NCBI GenBank assembly: GCA_028689635.1
Contig: JAQVCU010000011.1
Location: forward strand, 1 to 45,970
Direction of reading: 5' to 3'
Source of the DNA: Oscillospiraceae bacterium
GTDB taxonomy: Bacteria; Bacillota; Clostridia; Oscillospirales; Ruminococcaceae
Length of the DNA: 45,970 bases
In this document: piece after piece, positions 8,350 through 16,170 of the stretch
Position numbering within the stretch: position 1 is the stretch's first letter
Layout: each line of letters starts with the position of its first letter
Made by a program: the position numbers and the translations under genes
The notes under the pieces: generated by a model
Databases searched by the model: none
The model's input: the letters and a program-made list of their open reading frames with translations, nothing else
What the model was told of the DNA's origin: nothing

Positions 8350-9219
8350 TTACTCCCACTCGATGCCGCTAAATTTGTGGAAGGCCTCCATGCTGATGCG
8401 GATGGAGTCAAACTCATCAATGCGGGTGAGGTCCTGCTCCAGCAGGATATACTCCACCCCCAGGCGGTTACCGGCGTCGATGTAATCCTGAATGGGGAGA
8501 ACGCCGTTGCCGACTTCGGCAAAGGTGCCCACATGGCGGTTTTGCTGGTGGGTCTCAAGGGAAATGGGGCCGTTGGGGTCTACCCGGCCGTCAAAGAGGC
8601 TGATGGGTTCCCCGGCGTCCTTGGCAAAATCCTTCTGGTGCATGAGGATCAGGCGGCCTTTTAGTTTTTCCGCCTCTTTGACGGGATCGACGCCGCCGCG
8701 GGCAGCCCAGTAGTTGTCCTGCTCAAAATAGACAAGGCCGGGGTCGGTGTTTTCGGCGATGATCTCCATGACGGTTTTGCCGTCAAATTTCTGGTACTCC
8801 CAGAAATGGTTGTGGTAGTAGTAACGAAGGCCGTATTTTTTGGCGGTTTCCGCGTTTTTGTTGATGATCTCGATCTTGCGCAGAAGCTCCTCTTTTCCGC
8901 CGGGGTACTGGCTGCCGGCGGAACCCAGGTTTTTGGCGCCCAAAAAGGCAAAATAATCGCACATGGCTTCAAAATTGGCATAGTCGACGGGGGAATGGTG
9001 CCCGCCGGCGATCTGGATACCGGTATCGTTTAGAAAAGCTTTGGCCTCTGCGCGGGCAAGGCCCAGGCCGAAGCCCTTTTCCGCCTCTCCCACGGGGAAC
9101 CGGCTGGAGGAAAACGGCTCGATGTACTTATACCCGATCTTCGCGACCTCTTTCATGGTGCCCAGGCCGTCCTTCATCAGGTGCTGTTTTACGGAATAAA
9201 GCTGGATCCCTACTTTCAA
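8350..9219 (-). CDS. xylose-isomerase-like TIM-barrel protein, copy 1 (promoter-distal)
   Basis: The 289-residue protein belongs to the sugar phosphate isomerase/epimerase superfamily (AP endonuclease family 2 fold, COG1082). Residues fitting the divalent-metal site lie in HNHFWEY, FEQDNYW, LMHQKDF and AEVGNG. It is the last of three consecutive paralogues of identical length (289) that align end to end without large gaps. The start codon is TTG: the minus strand reads AAGGGAG, a short spacer, then TTG-AAA-GTA, matching the ATG-AAA-GTA start of copy 2. It follows copy 2 after only 37 bp. The substrate is unknown; the cre-bearing promoter suggests carbon catabolism. Confidence 0.9.
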   Translation of the reverse strand: MKVGIQLYSVKQHLMKDGLGTMKEVAKIGYKYIEPFSSSRFPVGEAEKGFGLGLARAEAKAFLNDTGIQIAGGHHSPVDYANFEAMCDYFAFLGAKNLGSAGSQYPGGKEELLRKIEIINKNAETAKKYGLRYYYHNHFWEYQKFDGKTVMEIIAENTDPGLVYFEQDNYWAARGGVDPVKEAEKLKGRLILMHQKDFAKDAGEPISLFDGRVDPNGPISLETHQQNRHVGTFAEVGNGVLPIQDYIDAGNRLGVEYILLEQDLTRIDEFDSIRISMEAFHKFSGIEWE

Positions 9220-9256
9220 TGGTATCGCTCCCTTACTTTTGTTCTGGGCGGCGGGG

Positions 9257-10126
9257 TCAATCCCACTCTACGCCCGTGAATTTTCGAAAAGCATCCATGC
9301 TGATGCGTATGGAATCAAATTCGTCGATGCGGGTAAGATCCTGCTCCAGCAGGATGTATTCCACCCCCAGGCGGTTGCCGGCGTCGATGTAATCCTGAAT
9401 GGGAAGGATGCCGTTGCCGACCTCGGCAAAGGTGCCTACGTGGCGGTTTGTCTGATGGATCTCCTGAGTGATGGGCTTGTTGATATCCACGCGCTGATCA
9501 AAGAGGCTGACGGGTTCCCCGGCGTCCTTGGCAAAGTCCTTCTGATGCATGAGGATCAGGCGGCCTTTCAGTTTTTCCGCCTCCTTAACAGGGTCTGCGC
9601 CGCCGCGGGCAGTCCAATAGTTGTCCTGCTCAAAGCACAAAAGCCCGGGCTGGGTGTTTTTCTGGATGATCTCCATGACGGTTTCGCCGTCAAATTTTTG
9701 ATACTCCTGGAAATGGTTGTGATAATAGTACCACATACCGTATTTTTTGGCGGTCTCCGCATTTTTCATCAGGATCTCGCATTTTTTCAGCACCTCGTCT
9801 TTGCCGCCGGGGTACTGGGTGCCCGCCATGCCGATGTTTTGAACGCCGAGGTAGGAAAAATAATCGCACATGGCCTCAAAATGAGGGCAGTCGATGGGGT
9901 GGTGATGGGCGCCCACCACCCGGATGCCGGTGTCGTCGAGAAACGCCTTGGCGTCCCGGCGCTCCAGACCCAGGCCGAAGGCCTTTTCCCCTTCGCCGAT
10001 GGGGAAGCGGGAGGCGGAGAAGGATTCGATGTATTTGTAACCGATCTTTGCGACCTCTTTCATGGTACCCAGGCCGTCCTTCATCAAATGCTGCTTCACG
10101 GAATAAAGCTGGATCCCTACTTTCAT
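9257..10126 (-). CDS. xylose-isomerase-like TIM-barrel protein, copy 2
   Basis: This is the second of three 289-residue paralogues of the sugar isomerase/epimerase fold. It keeps the putative metal-site segments (HNHFQEY, FEQDNYW, LMHQKDF, AEVGNG). Differences from copies 1 and 3 cluster in the first third and around residues 75-125, where a substrate pocket would be shaped, so the copies may have different substrates. The ATG at 10126 has AAAGGAG upstream. It is separated from copy 3 by 145 bp containing an imperfect hairpin, and runs on into copy 1. Confidence 0.9.
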   Translation of the reverse strand: MKVGIQLYSVKQHLMKDGLGTMKEVAKIGYKYIESFSASRFPIGEGEKAFGLGLERRDAKAFLDDTGIRVVGAHHHPIDCPHFEAMCDYFSYLGVQNIGMAGTQYPGGKDEVLKKCEILMKNAETAKKYGMWYYYHNHFQEYQKFDGETVMEIIQKNTQPGLLCFEQDNYWTARGGADPVKEAEKLKGRLILMHQKDFAKDAGEPVSLFDQRVDINKPITQEIHQTNRHVGTFAEVGNGILPIQDYIDAGNRLGVEYILLEQDLTRIDEFDSIRISMDAFRKFTGVEWD

Positions 10127-10191
10127 GGTTCAAACGCTCCTTTATTATGGATATCCGGCTCGGGGCCGGTTTTTCACAGGCGGATAGAAGG

Positions 10192-10218
10192 AACGGGCCT
10201 CCGAAAGGCGGAAGCCCG
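10192..10218 (-). other. intercistronic hairpin between TIM-barrel copies 3 and 2
   Basis: An almost perfect stem (ACGGGC-TCCG / CGGA-GCCCGT) has one mismatch and a short loop. No T run follows on minus, so it is not a classic terminator. It could be an mRNA processing or stabilising element that sets the ratio of copy 3 to copies 2 and 1. Confidence 0.5.
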
Positions 10219-10271
10219 TAAAAATGATAAGATAGTAATATTGGAGGGAAAAGCAATCGATCGAAGAAGGA

Positions 10272-11141
10272 TCAGTCCCACTCTACGCCGCTGAATTTCT
10301 TAAAGGCGTTCATGCTAATCTTAATGGATTCGATCTCGTCGATCTTTGTGAGATCCTGCTCCAGGAGGATGTACTCTACGCCCACCTTGTTGCCGGCGTC
10401 GATGTAATCCTGAATGGGGAGGATGCCGTTGCCGACTTCGGCAAAGGTGCCCACATGGCGGTTATCACGATGGTTCTCGGGGAAAATGGGCTTATTGATG
10501 TCCACGCGCTGCTCAAACAGGTTGATGGGCTCGTTGGCGTCTTTGGCAAAGTCCTTCTGATGCATGAGGATCAGGCGGCCTTTCAGCTTTTCGGCTTCTT
10601 TGACGGGATCAACGCCGCCGCGGGCAGCCCAGTAGTTGTCCTGCTCAAAATAGACGAGATCCGGATCGGTGTTCTCGGCGATGATCTCCATGACGGTTTT
10701 GCCGTCAAATTTCTGGTACTCCCAGAAATAGTTGTGGTAGTAGTAGCGCAGGCCATACTGTTTGGCGATCTTAGCGTCGTGGATCATCAGCTCGATCTTG
10801 CGCAGGAGCTCATCCTTGCCGCCGGGGTAAAAGTCGCCGCCGGAGCCGAAATTTTTGGCGCCGAGGAAGGCGTAATAATCGCACATGCCCTCAAAATCTT
10901 CCAGGCCGGGGTAGTAGTAGTGCCCGCCGACGATCTGGATGCCGGTATCGCTCAGAAAAGCTTTGGCGTCGGCACGGTTCATGCCCAGGCCGTAGCCTTT
11001 TTCAGCCTCGCCCACGGGGAAACGGCTGGAGGAAAACGGCTCGATGTACTTGTAACCGATCTTCGCGACCTCTTTCATGGTGCCCAGACCGTCTTTCATA
11101 AGATGGTCTTTGACAGAGTACAACTGAATACCAACTTTCAT
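10272..11141 (-). CDS. xylose-isomerase-like TIM-barrel protein, copy 3 (promoter-proximal)
   Basis: This is the first gene of the three-copy operon, also 289 residues. It is closest to copy 1 in its N-terminal third and shares the same putative metal-site segments (HNYFWEY, FEQDNYW, LMHQKDF, AEVGNG); note His-Asn-Tyr where the others have His-Asn-His. The ATG at 11141 is preceded by GAGGAG. An in-frame extension to 11195 overlaps the promoter and is rejected. It is probably a cytosolic isomerase or epimerase of a sugar or inositol derivative; exact reaction not assignable. Confidence 0.9.
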   Translation of the reverse strand: MKVGIQLYSVKDHLMKDGLGTMKEVAKIGYKYIEPFSSSRFPVGEAEKGYGLGMNRADAKAFLSDTGIQIVGGHYYYPGLEDFEGMCDYYAFLGAKNFGSGGDFYPGGKDELLRKIELMIHDAKIAKQYGLRYYYHNYFWEYQKFDGKTVMEIIAENTDPDLVYFEQDNYWAARGGVDPVKEAEKLKGRLILMHQKDFAKDANEPINLFEQRVDINKPIFPENHRDNRHVGTFAEVGNGILPIQDYIDAGNKVGVEYILLEQDLTKIDEIESIKISMNAFKKFSGVEWD

Positions 11142-11193
11142 CTGATGTACACTCCTCTTCAGAATTGGGGACAAGCCCTCGCTTATTAATTTC

Positions 11194-11219
11194 ATTATAG
11201 TCTTATGTAAACGCTTTCA
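11194..11219 (-). promoter_or_regulatory. operon promoter with cre (CcpA-type) operator
   Basis: On minus a perfect TATAAT occupies 11199-11194. At 11206-11219 lies TGTAAACGCTTTCA, which fits the catabolite-responsive-element consensus TGWAANCGNTNNCW. The cre overlaps the expected -35 region, the arrangement for repression by CcpA or another LacI-family regulator. Confidence 0.75.
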
Positions 11220-11283
11220 CCACCAAAATTGTGATTAAAAACCATCCGGTTTATGATATTACGAAAACGCCGAAAAAAACATG

Positions 11284-11314
11284 AAAAAACCGGCCCTTTT
11301 ACAGGCCGGTTTTT
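11284..11314. terminator. intrinsic terminator of ackA
   Basis: The stem AAAAACCGGCC / GGCCGGTTTTT has U-tract potential on both strands. It lies directly after ackA on minus and just upstream of the TIM-barrel operon promoter. Confidence 0.9.
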
Positions 11315-11330
11315 CGAAAAATCAAAAAGG

Positions 11331-12527
11331 TTATTTGGCGATGATCTCCATGGTGTCGCGGGCGATGAGCAGCTCTTCGTTGGTGGGGATGACCCAGGCT
11401 TCCACCTTAGAACCGGGAGCGGAGAACATGGCGTCGTGGCGGGAGGCCTTGTCGTTGAGCTCGTCGGAGATGGTAAGACCCAGGAACTCCATATCGGAGC
11501 AGACCAGCTGGCGAACCTTAGCGTCGTTCTCGCCGATGCCGCCGGTGAAGACTACGGCGTCCACCCCGCCCATGGCGGCGGCGTAGGAGCCGATGAATTT
11601 TTTGATCTGATAGACCAGCATATCAATGGTCAGCTGGGCGCGGGGGTTGCCTTGCGCCGCCGCGGCCTGTACGTCGCGGCAATCGCTGGAGATGCCGGAA
11701 AGGCCCAAGAAGCCGGATTTTTTGTTCATCAGATCGGACATTTGGTCAGGGGTCAGGCCCTCTTTGTTCATGATGTAGGTCACCACAGAGGGGTCGATGC
11801 CGCCGCTGCGGGTGCCCATGATAAAGCCGTCCAGAGGGGTGAGGCCCATGGAGGTATCGGCGCATTTGCCGTCCTTCACCGCGGAGATGGAGCTTCCGTT
11901 GCCCAGGTGGCAGGTGATGATGCGGGTGCCCTCCAGAGAGCCCTTCAGCTCGCCGTAGTGCTGGCTGACATAGCGGTGGCTGGTGCCGTGGAAGCCGTAG
12001 CGGCGGATGGAGTATTTCTCATAGTACTCGTAGGGAACGCCAAACATGTAAGCTTTGGGGGGCATGGTCTGGTGGAAGGAGGTATCGAACACGGCCACCA
12101 TGGGAACGTCCTTGCCGAATACTTCCTGGCAGGCCTTCATGGCGATGGCTTGGGGCGGGTTGTGCAGCGGTCCCAGCTCCCGGAAAGCCATGACGTCCTC
12201 GATGACCTTGTCGGTGACCAGAGTGGAGGTCTTGTACACCTCGCTGCCGTGAAGCACCCGGTGCCCGACGGCGACGATCTCTTTTACGCTGTCGATCACC
12301 TTGCCCTCGCCGGAGGTCAGGACCTCGACGACGGTCATAAAGGCCTCTTTATGGGTAGGGAACGCCACCTCTTTTTTTACTTCCACGCCCGCGGCGGTTT
12401 TGTGGGTGATGAGGCCGTCGATGCCGATGCGCTCACAGTTGCCCTTGGCCAGGACGGACTCGTTCTCCATGTTGAAAAGCTGATATTTGAGAGAAGAACT
12501 GCCCGCGTTGATAATCAAAACTTTCAT
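11331..12527 (-). CDS. ackA: acetate kinase
   Basis: The 398-residue enzyme interconverts acetyl phosphate plus ADP with acetate plus ATP, giving substrate-level ATP in the cytosol. The N terminus has the NAGSSSLK phosphate-binding motif; GHRVLHG, the GFHGTSHRYV segment, HLGNGSS, TRSGGIDP and FTGGIGEN are all present, so it should be active. Length is normal for the family. GGGAGG precedes the ATG at 12527. Its usual partner pta is not adjacent. The divergent neighbour is tmcAL, whose product consumes acetate directly. Confidence 0.97.
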   Translation of the reverse strand: MKVLIINAGSSSLKYQLFNMENESVLAKGNCERIGIDGLITHKTAAGVEVKKEVAFPTHKEAFMTVVEVLTSGEGKVIDSVKEIVAVGHRVLHGSEVYKTSTLVTDKVIEDVMAFRELGPLHNPPQAIAMKACQEVFGKDVPMVAVFDTSFHQTMPPKAYMFGVPYEYYEKYSIRRYGFHGTSHRYVSQHYGELKGSLEGTRIITCHLGNGSSISAVKDGKCADTSMGLTPLDGFIMGTRSGGIDPSVVTYIMNKEGLTPDQMSDLMNKKSGFLGLSGISSDCRDVQAAAAQGNPRAQLTIDMLVYQIKKFIGSYAAAMGGVDAVVFTGGIGENDAKVRQLVCSDMEFLGLTISDELNDKASRHDAMFSAPGSKVEAWVIPTNEELLIARDTMEIIAK

Positions 12528-12566
12528 TGATGATCCTCCCGATTTTTTATTCCCCTGCCCGCTTGC

Positions 12567-12594
12567 TTGACAAGGAGCAATACTCTTATATATT
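12567..12594 (+). promoter_or_regulatory. promoter of tmcAL
   Basis: TTGACA and TATATT are separated by 16 bp on plus, about 75 bp before the tmcAL start. It lies in the 140-bp divergent gap with ackA. Confidence 0.7.
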
Positions 12595-12667
12595 ATTACA
12601 ATCAGAAGGAAAATGCAAGGCAAAACACTCTTGCCGCCTGTGCTCCGGGCGGGGAAAGGAAGGCCCT

Positions 12668-13864
12668 ATGAAGACCGCGGGGATCATCGCCGAATACAAC
12701 CCTTTTCACAGGGGGCATGCCTATCAGATCGCGCAGACGAGGGCCGCCGGAGCCACCCATGTGGCGGTGGTGCTGGGGGGAAACTTCCTCCAGCGGGGGG
12801 AGCCCGCCCTGTTTCACAAGGATATCCGGGCGCTCGCCGCGCTGCGCAGCGGGGCGGACCTGGTGCTGGAGCTGCCCCAGCCCTATGCGGCGGCCACGGC
12901 GGAGCGCTTTGCCTACGGCGGGGTGTTTCTGCTGGGGGCCTTGGGCTGTGTGGATATGCTGAGTTTCGGCGCGGAGGATTCGCTGGAGCTTCTGGAAGAG
13001 GGGGTGCGGGCTCTTGGCGCCCGCCGCTTTGGAATAGAGCTGCGGAGCCGCCTTTCCGGCGGGGCATCCTTTGCCGCGGTGCGTCAGGAGGCGGTGCGCC
13101 GCACGGCAGGGGAGGAGTGCGCCGGGGCGTTCCAAAAGCCCAACAACATTTTGGGGATGGAATATATCAAGGCAGCCAACCGCATCGGCTTTCTGCCGGA
13201 ATTTTTGGCGGTGAAACGGGCCGGGGTGCCCCACGACAGCGGACAGCCCGAAGGGGGCTTTGCCAGCGCTTCGGCCCTTCGCAGTATCCTGCGGGAGGAG
13301 GACGGCCCCTCCAAAGCGCAGCCATATCTTCCGGAAGGCGTAGCGGAGCTGTACCGGGAGGAGATCTTGGCCGGGCGCGCGGCGGAGCCTGAGCTGCTGG
13401 AGCGGGCGGTGCTCTCCCGCCTGCGGAGCCTTACGCTGAAAGAGATCGCCGCCCTGCCGGGCATCAGCGAGGGGCTGGAAAACCGGGTGTATCAGAGCGT
13501 GCGCCGGGCATCCACTTTGGAGGAGCTGTACGGGATGATCAAGTCCAAGCGGTATGCCCACAGCCGCATCCGGCGCATTGCGGCCTGCGGCTTTTTGGGT
13601 GTGACGGAGCGGGTACAGACGAAGGACCCGCCCTATATCCGCGTGCTGGGGTTTAACGGCCGCGGGCGGGAGATCCTCTCCGCTGCCCGGGATACGGCTT
13701 CGCTGCCGGTCTCGTCCTCTCTGGCGCGCCTGCGGGAGCTGGGCGGGGCCGCGGAGGAGTTTGCCCTGCTGGAGGCCGCCGCGGGGGACCAGTACGAGCT
13801 GTCCCTGGGGCGCCCGGGCCCCTGCGGGCGGGAATACACCCAAAAGCCGGTGATCCTGCCTTAA
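12668..13864 (+). CDS. tmcAL: tRNA(Met) cytidine acetate ligase
   Basis: The 398-residue protein matches the TmcAL (formerly YlbM) nucleotidyltransferase-like family, which uses ATP and free acetate to make N4-acetylcytidine at the wobble position of elongator tRNA(Met). The N terminus carries the nucleotidyltransferase motif with HRGH (residues 14-17 region, after EYNPF), followed by VVLGGNFLQRGEPAL; QKPNNILGMEY is also typical. The ATG at 12668 follows GGAAAGGAAGG; longer openings upstream lack a site. GC content is high. It sits beside ackA, a pairing that recurs in Firmicutes. Confidence 0.92.
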   Translation: MKTAGIIAEYNPFHRGHAYQIAQTRAAGATHVAVVLGGNFLQRGEPALFHKDIRALAALRSGADLVLELPQPYAAATAERFAYGGVFLLGALGCVDMLSFGAEDSLELLEEGVRALGARRFGIELRSRLSGGASFAAVRQEAVRRTAGEECAGAFQKPNNILGMEYIKAANRIGFLPEFLAVKRAGVPHDSGQPEGGFASASALRSILREEDGPSKAQPYLPEGVAELYREEILAGRAAEPELLERAVLSRLRSLTLKEIAALPGISEGLENRVYQSVRRASTLEELYGMIKSKRYAHSRIRRIAACGFLGVTERVQTKDPPYIRVLGFNGRGREILSAARDTASLPVSSSLARLRELGGAAEEFALLEAAAGDQYELSLGRPGPCGREYTQKPVILP

Positions 13865-13933
13865 GGCGATGCCTCTTGGCGAGGTCAGGCAGCGGTATTC
13901 CGTAGGTTTTGCGGCAAATGGGAATGTGATTTT

Positions 13934-13966
13934 GGGGCTTGGGGGTATCCCCAGGCCCTGAGTTTT
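13934..13966 (+). terminator. intrinsic terminator of tmcAL
   Basis: The stem GGGCTTGGGG / CCCCAGGCCC has a four-base loop, followed by TGAGTTTTTG. Confidence 0.8.
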
Positions 13967-13969
13967 TGT

Positions 13970-14830
13970 GTGCTTAAGGATGCGGGGGATTGGGGTGCAG
14001 AGGGCCGAACATTGCCTTCCATAGTTTGCTGTTTCCTGGAATATCACCTTACACATAAGGCAAATGACTTTCCATTTTCCGAAATCTCGGCGACACAGCT
14101 TTACTGTTTCTATGATTTTCCACTTATTAAAGAGCCATCCTTCGCGGCAGGGCGGTTGCCTTACTCCCGTTTGGGCGGCCCATGAGCAGGGGCCGCCCCC
14201 GGGTTTTCCCGGCTGAAAACTAACTTCTTTCCGCCAAGGCCGGGGTGCGCTTGCCCCGCGCTTTCTAAAAGCCGTGGGGTGCAGGGGCGGACATCTCACT
14301 CTCCGCCTGCTGAGTCCGCCCCTGTGTACGTGCTTTGCCTACTTTCCCACGGGGGAAAGTAGGCCGCTGTCGGGCGGCTCCCGACAAGGCGGGGAGCTTG
14401 AAGAGAGACAAACTTTAGAAGCAGAAAGCAAGCACAAGCTTCCACGATTTACCATTTTCCGACATTCAGGTGGAAAAACTCTGTTGCTTCTATATTTCTT
14501 CCATCTCTTTCGGCGCGAGACAAATGTATTTCCATTATTTACCACACACCCAAAAGCCATTCCGCAAACCAAAGCACCGATACTCCCATATATTTCCATT
14601 ACGCAAAAATATCCCCGGGCGACGGGGCAACGGCCCTCCTCAGCTTGCCGACCCGCGGGTAAGCCCCGCCCCGGGCCGGGAGGTCCGGGAAGCGCAGAGC
14701 CTGCCCGGCGGCGGAACCCCCATCCCCTGTGGAACGCCGCCGCTTTTGAGCAGGCGGGCCATCCCCCCTTGAGGCGCCCCTGGAGGGCGGGCTGCCCGCC
14801 CTTAAAAACTTTTTGTTATTTTTTGTAATT
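13970..14830. other. hairpin-rich noncoding region
   Basis: I find no credible gene in this stretch of about 860 bp; the open frames have no ribosome site or family likeness. It holds several strong inverted repeats: GGGCGGCCC / GGGCCGCCC at about 14173-14198, GGGGCGGAC / GTCCGCCCC at about 14285-14324, CTACTTTCC / GGAAAGTAG at about 14339-14362, and TGTCGGG / CCCGACA just after. Two diverged copies of a segment beginning CATTTTCCGA lie at about 14072 and 14452. It may be structured RNA or decayed repeats. Confidence 0.5.
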
Positions 14831-14836
14831 TTCCCC

Positions 14837-14865
14837 TTTACAAATGTTACCGGTTGTGATACGAT
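14837..14865 (+). promoter_or_regulatory. promoter of the surface-protein gene
   Basis: TTTACA and TACGAT are spaced by 17 bp, and TG-A-TACGAT forms an extended -10. An A/T-rich tract (AAAAACTTTTTGTTATTTTTTG) lies just upstream and could act as an UP element. Leader length is about 170 nt. Confidence 0.75.
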
Positions 14866-14873
14866 AAGGGCGA

Positions 14874-14957
14874 CGAAAACGATGTGTAGAGAGCGCACCG
14901 GAAGTTTTCGAAACAAGGACGTCCTTGTTTGTTCTGTTCCTAAGGAACAGAACAAAC
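14874..14957 (+). promoter_or_regulatory. folded 5' leader: three consecutive stems, two sharing bases
   Basis: CGAAAAC (14874-14880) pairs with GTTTTCG (14904-14910). A perfect 20-bp palindrome follows at 14911-14930 (AAACAAGGAC / GTCCTTGTTT). A 14-bp perfect stem with a TAA loop follows at 14927-14957 (GTTTGTTCTGTTCC / GGAACAGAACAAAC). The last two share GTTT at 14927-14930, so they cannot be fully paired together. No U tract follows, so this is not a simple terminator. Confidence 0.8.
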
Positions 14958-15041
14958 CCCTCTGACGGGTGAGAGAACGCGGAGGCGGGCGGCCTTTTGA
15001 AGGAAGACGCTTCGTTAAAAAATTTTAGGAGGATACACACT

Positions 15042-15998
15042 ATGAAAAAAGTACTTGCTCTGGTACTGGCCGTTGTGCTGTGCATGGGTCTGGGCGTAGT
15101 TGCGTTTGCTACTCCTGGCGAAGGCACCAAAGACATCGAATTTACTGTTAAGATGGTTGACCCTGACCTTGAGGCTGCCGATCTGAAAGCTTCCCTGGAT
15201 TGGGAAGAGGGCAAAGAGTATTTCGACGAGGTTGAGCTGGATGACGGCGATACTGCCGGCGAGATCAAAGTGACCGTTAAGCTTAAAGACTACTACGGCA
15301 CCGACGATATCGATGTTGAGTTCACCTATTCCTTTAAAAAGGGTACCTCTAAAAAGGAATTTTACGTCGGTGAAGTCGTATACAAAGAGTGTGGCTATGC
15401 CGACACCTTTGGCTGGCAGGAAGCTACTGTAGACAAGTCTGATTTGGACGATGTTCTCGCTACTGTTGATTCCGTAGAGGGCCTGGTTATCTTCGATAAC
15501 GAAGACGCCAAGTTCACCACCTTCGAGTTTGACAACCTGGAAGCCCTGTCTGTTGCCGGCAAAATGAGCAAACAGGATGCCGTTAACATGTACCTGGATA
15601 CCGCTGTCACCGACGAGATCAAAGCTCTGATGAAGAAGAACGAGGATGTTGACTTTGACGTGATCGACTTCAGAGGCGCTCCCGAGTTCGATTTCACCCA
15701 GGAAGTTACCTACTACATCGATGACGAGGACGTTGAGTACTTCGTATACGAGATCGTAGACGGCAAACCCGTTGCAGTGGAAGCCAAACTGAACGACGAC
15801 AAAGACGCTCTGGTTTGGAAGACCCGCACCCTGGGCACCTATATTGTCACCGACGACGAGATCGAGGCCGCTGCTGCCGAGACCGAGACCGATGACAAAG
15901 AGAACCCCGAGACCGGTTCTGTTGACTTTGTCAACGTAGCCGTTGCTCTGGGCGCTGTTTCCCTGGTTGCTGCCGGCGCTGTTGCTCTGAAGAAATAA
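15042..15998 (+). CDS. acidic secreted protein with NPETG cell-wall-type anchor
   Basis: The 318-residue protein has a signal peptide (about 1-23, ending in VAFA), a long very acidic extracellular region with repeated beta-strand-like stretches and few cysteines, an acidic linker, then NPETG (288-292), a hydrophobic helix and a final Lys-Lys. This is the layout of a sortase substrate with an LPxTG-like motif. Codon use differs from its neighbours: many GTT, GCT, GAC and AAA codons and lower GC, typical of very highly expressed genes. AGGAGG precedes the ATG at 15042. With the strong promoter and stable leader it is probably an abundant surface protein. No specific family is recognised. Confidence 0.85.
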   Translation: MKKVLALVLAVVLCMGLGVVAFATPGEGTKDIEFTVKMVDPDLEAADLKASLDWEEGKEYFDEVELDDGDTAGEIKVTVKLKDYYGTDDIDVEFTYSFKKGTSKKEFYVGEVVYKECGYADTFGWQEATVDKSDLDDVLATVDSVEGLVIFDNEDAKFTTFEFDNLEALSVAGKMSKQDAVNMYLDTAVTDEIKALMKKNEDVDFDVIDFRGAPEFDFTQEVTYYIDDEDVEYFVYEIVDGKPVAVEAKLNDDKDALVWKTRTLGTYIVTDDEIEAAAAETETDDKENPETGSVDFVNVAVALGAVSLVAAGAVALKK

Positions 15999-16136
15999 TG
16001 CGGTGCTGTCCAAATCTCTGATTTGGAAAACGACACCCATTAACGGGAGCACGCTGCGTGCAGCAGGAAAACTGAAAAGCTATCTCCTCATGGAATGGAA
16101 CCCATGACATGATGAGCATAGAACAACAGCAAGGAA

Positions 16137-16170
16137 AAGGCCGCCTTCTCTCAGCGGTCTTTTTCTTTTT
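16137..16170 (+). terminator. intrinsic terminator of the surface-protein gene
   Basis: The stem AGGCCGC / GCGGTCT (one wobble) is followed by TTTTTCTTTTT. A further small stem (CCAAATC / GATTTGG) lies closer to the stop codon at about 16009-16025. Confidence 0.7.

Noticed and set aside
8350-8370. Sequence like the guaA 3' end (ATCGAGTGGGA) at the end of TIM-barrel copy 1, considered as a second attachment site
   Set aside because: It simply encodes the shared residues Ile-Glu-Trp-Glu before the stop; no integrase element lies beside it. The same residues recur inside the relaxase gene near 25,034.
10192-10218. Transcription terminator between TIM-barrel copies 3 and 2
   Set aside because: The stem is strong but no T run follows it on the minus strand; kept only as an intercistronic hairpin.
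14274-14828. Open frame of 184 codons in the noncoding block
   Set aside because: No ribosome site, Pro/Arg-rich low-complexity translation, crossed by several hairpins; it does not look like a protein.
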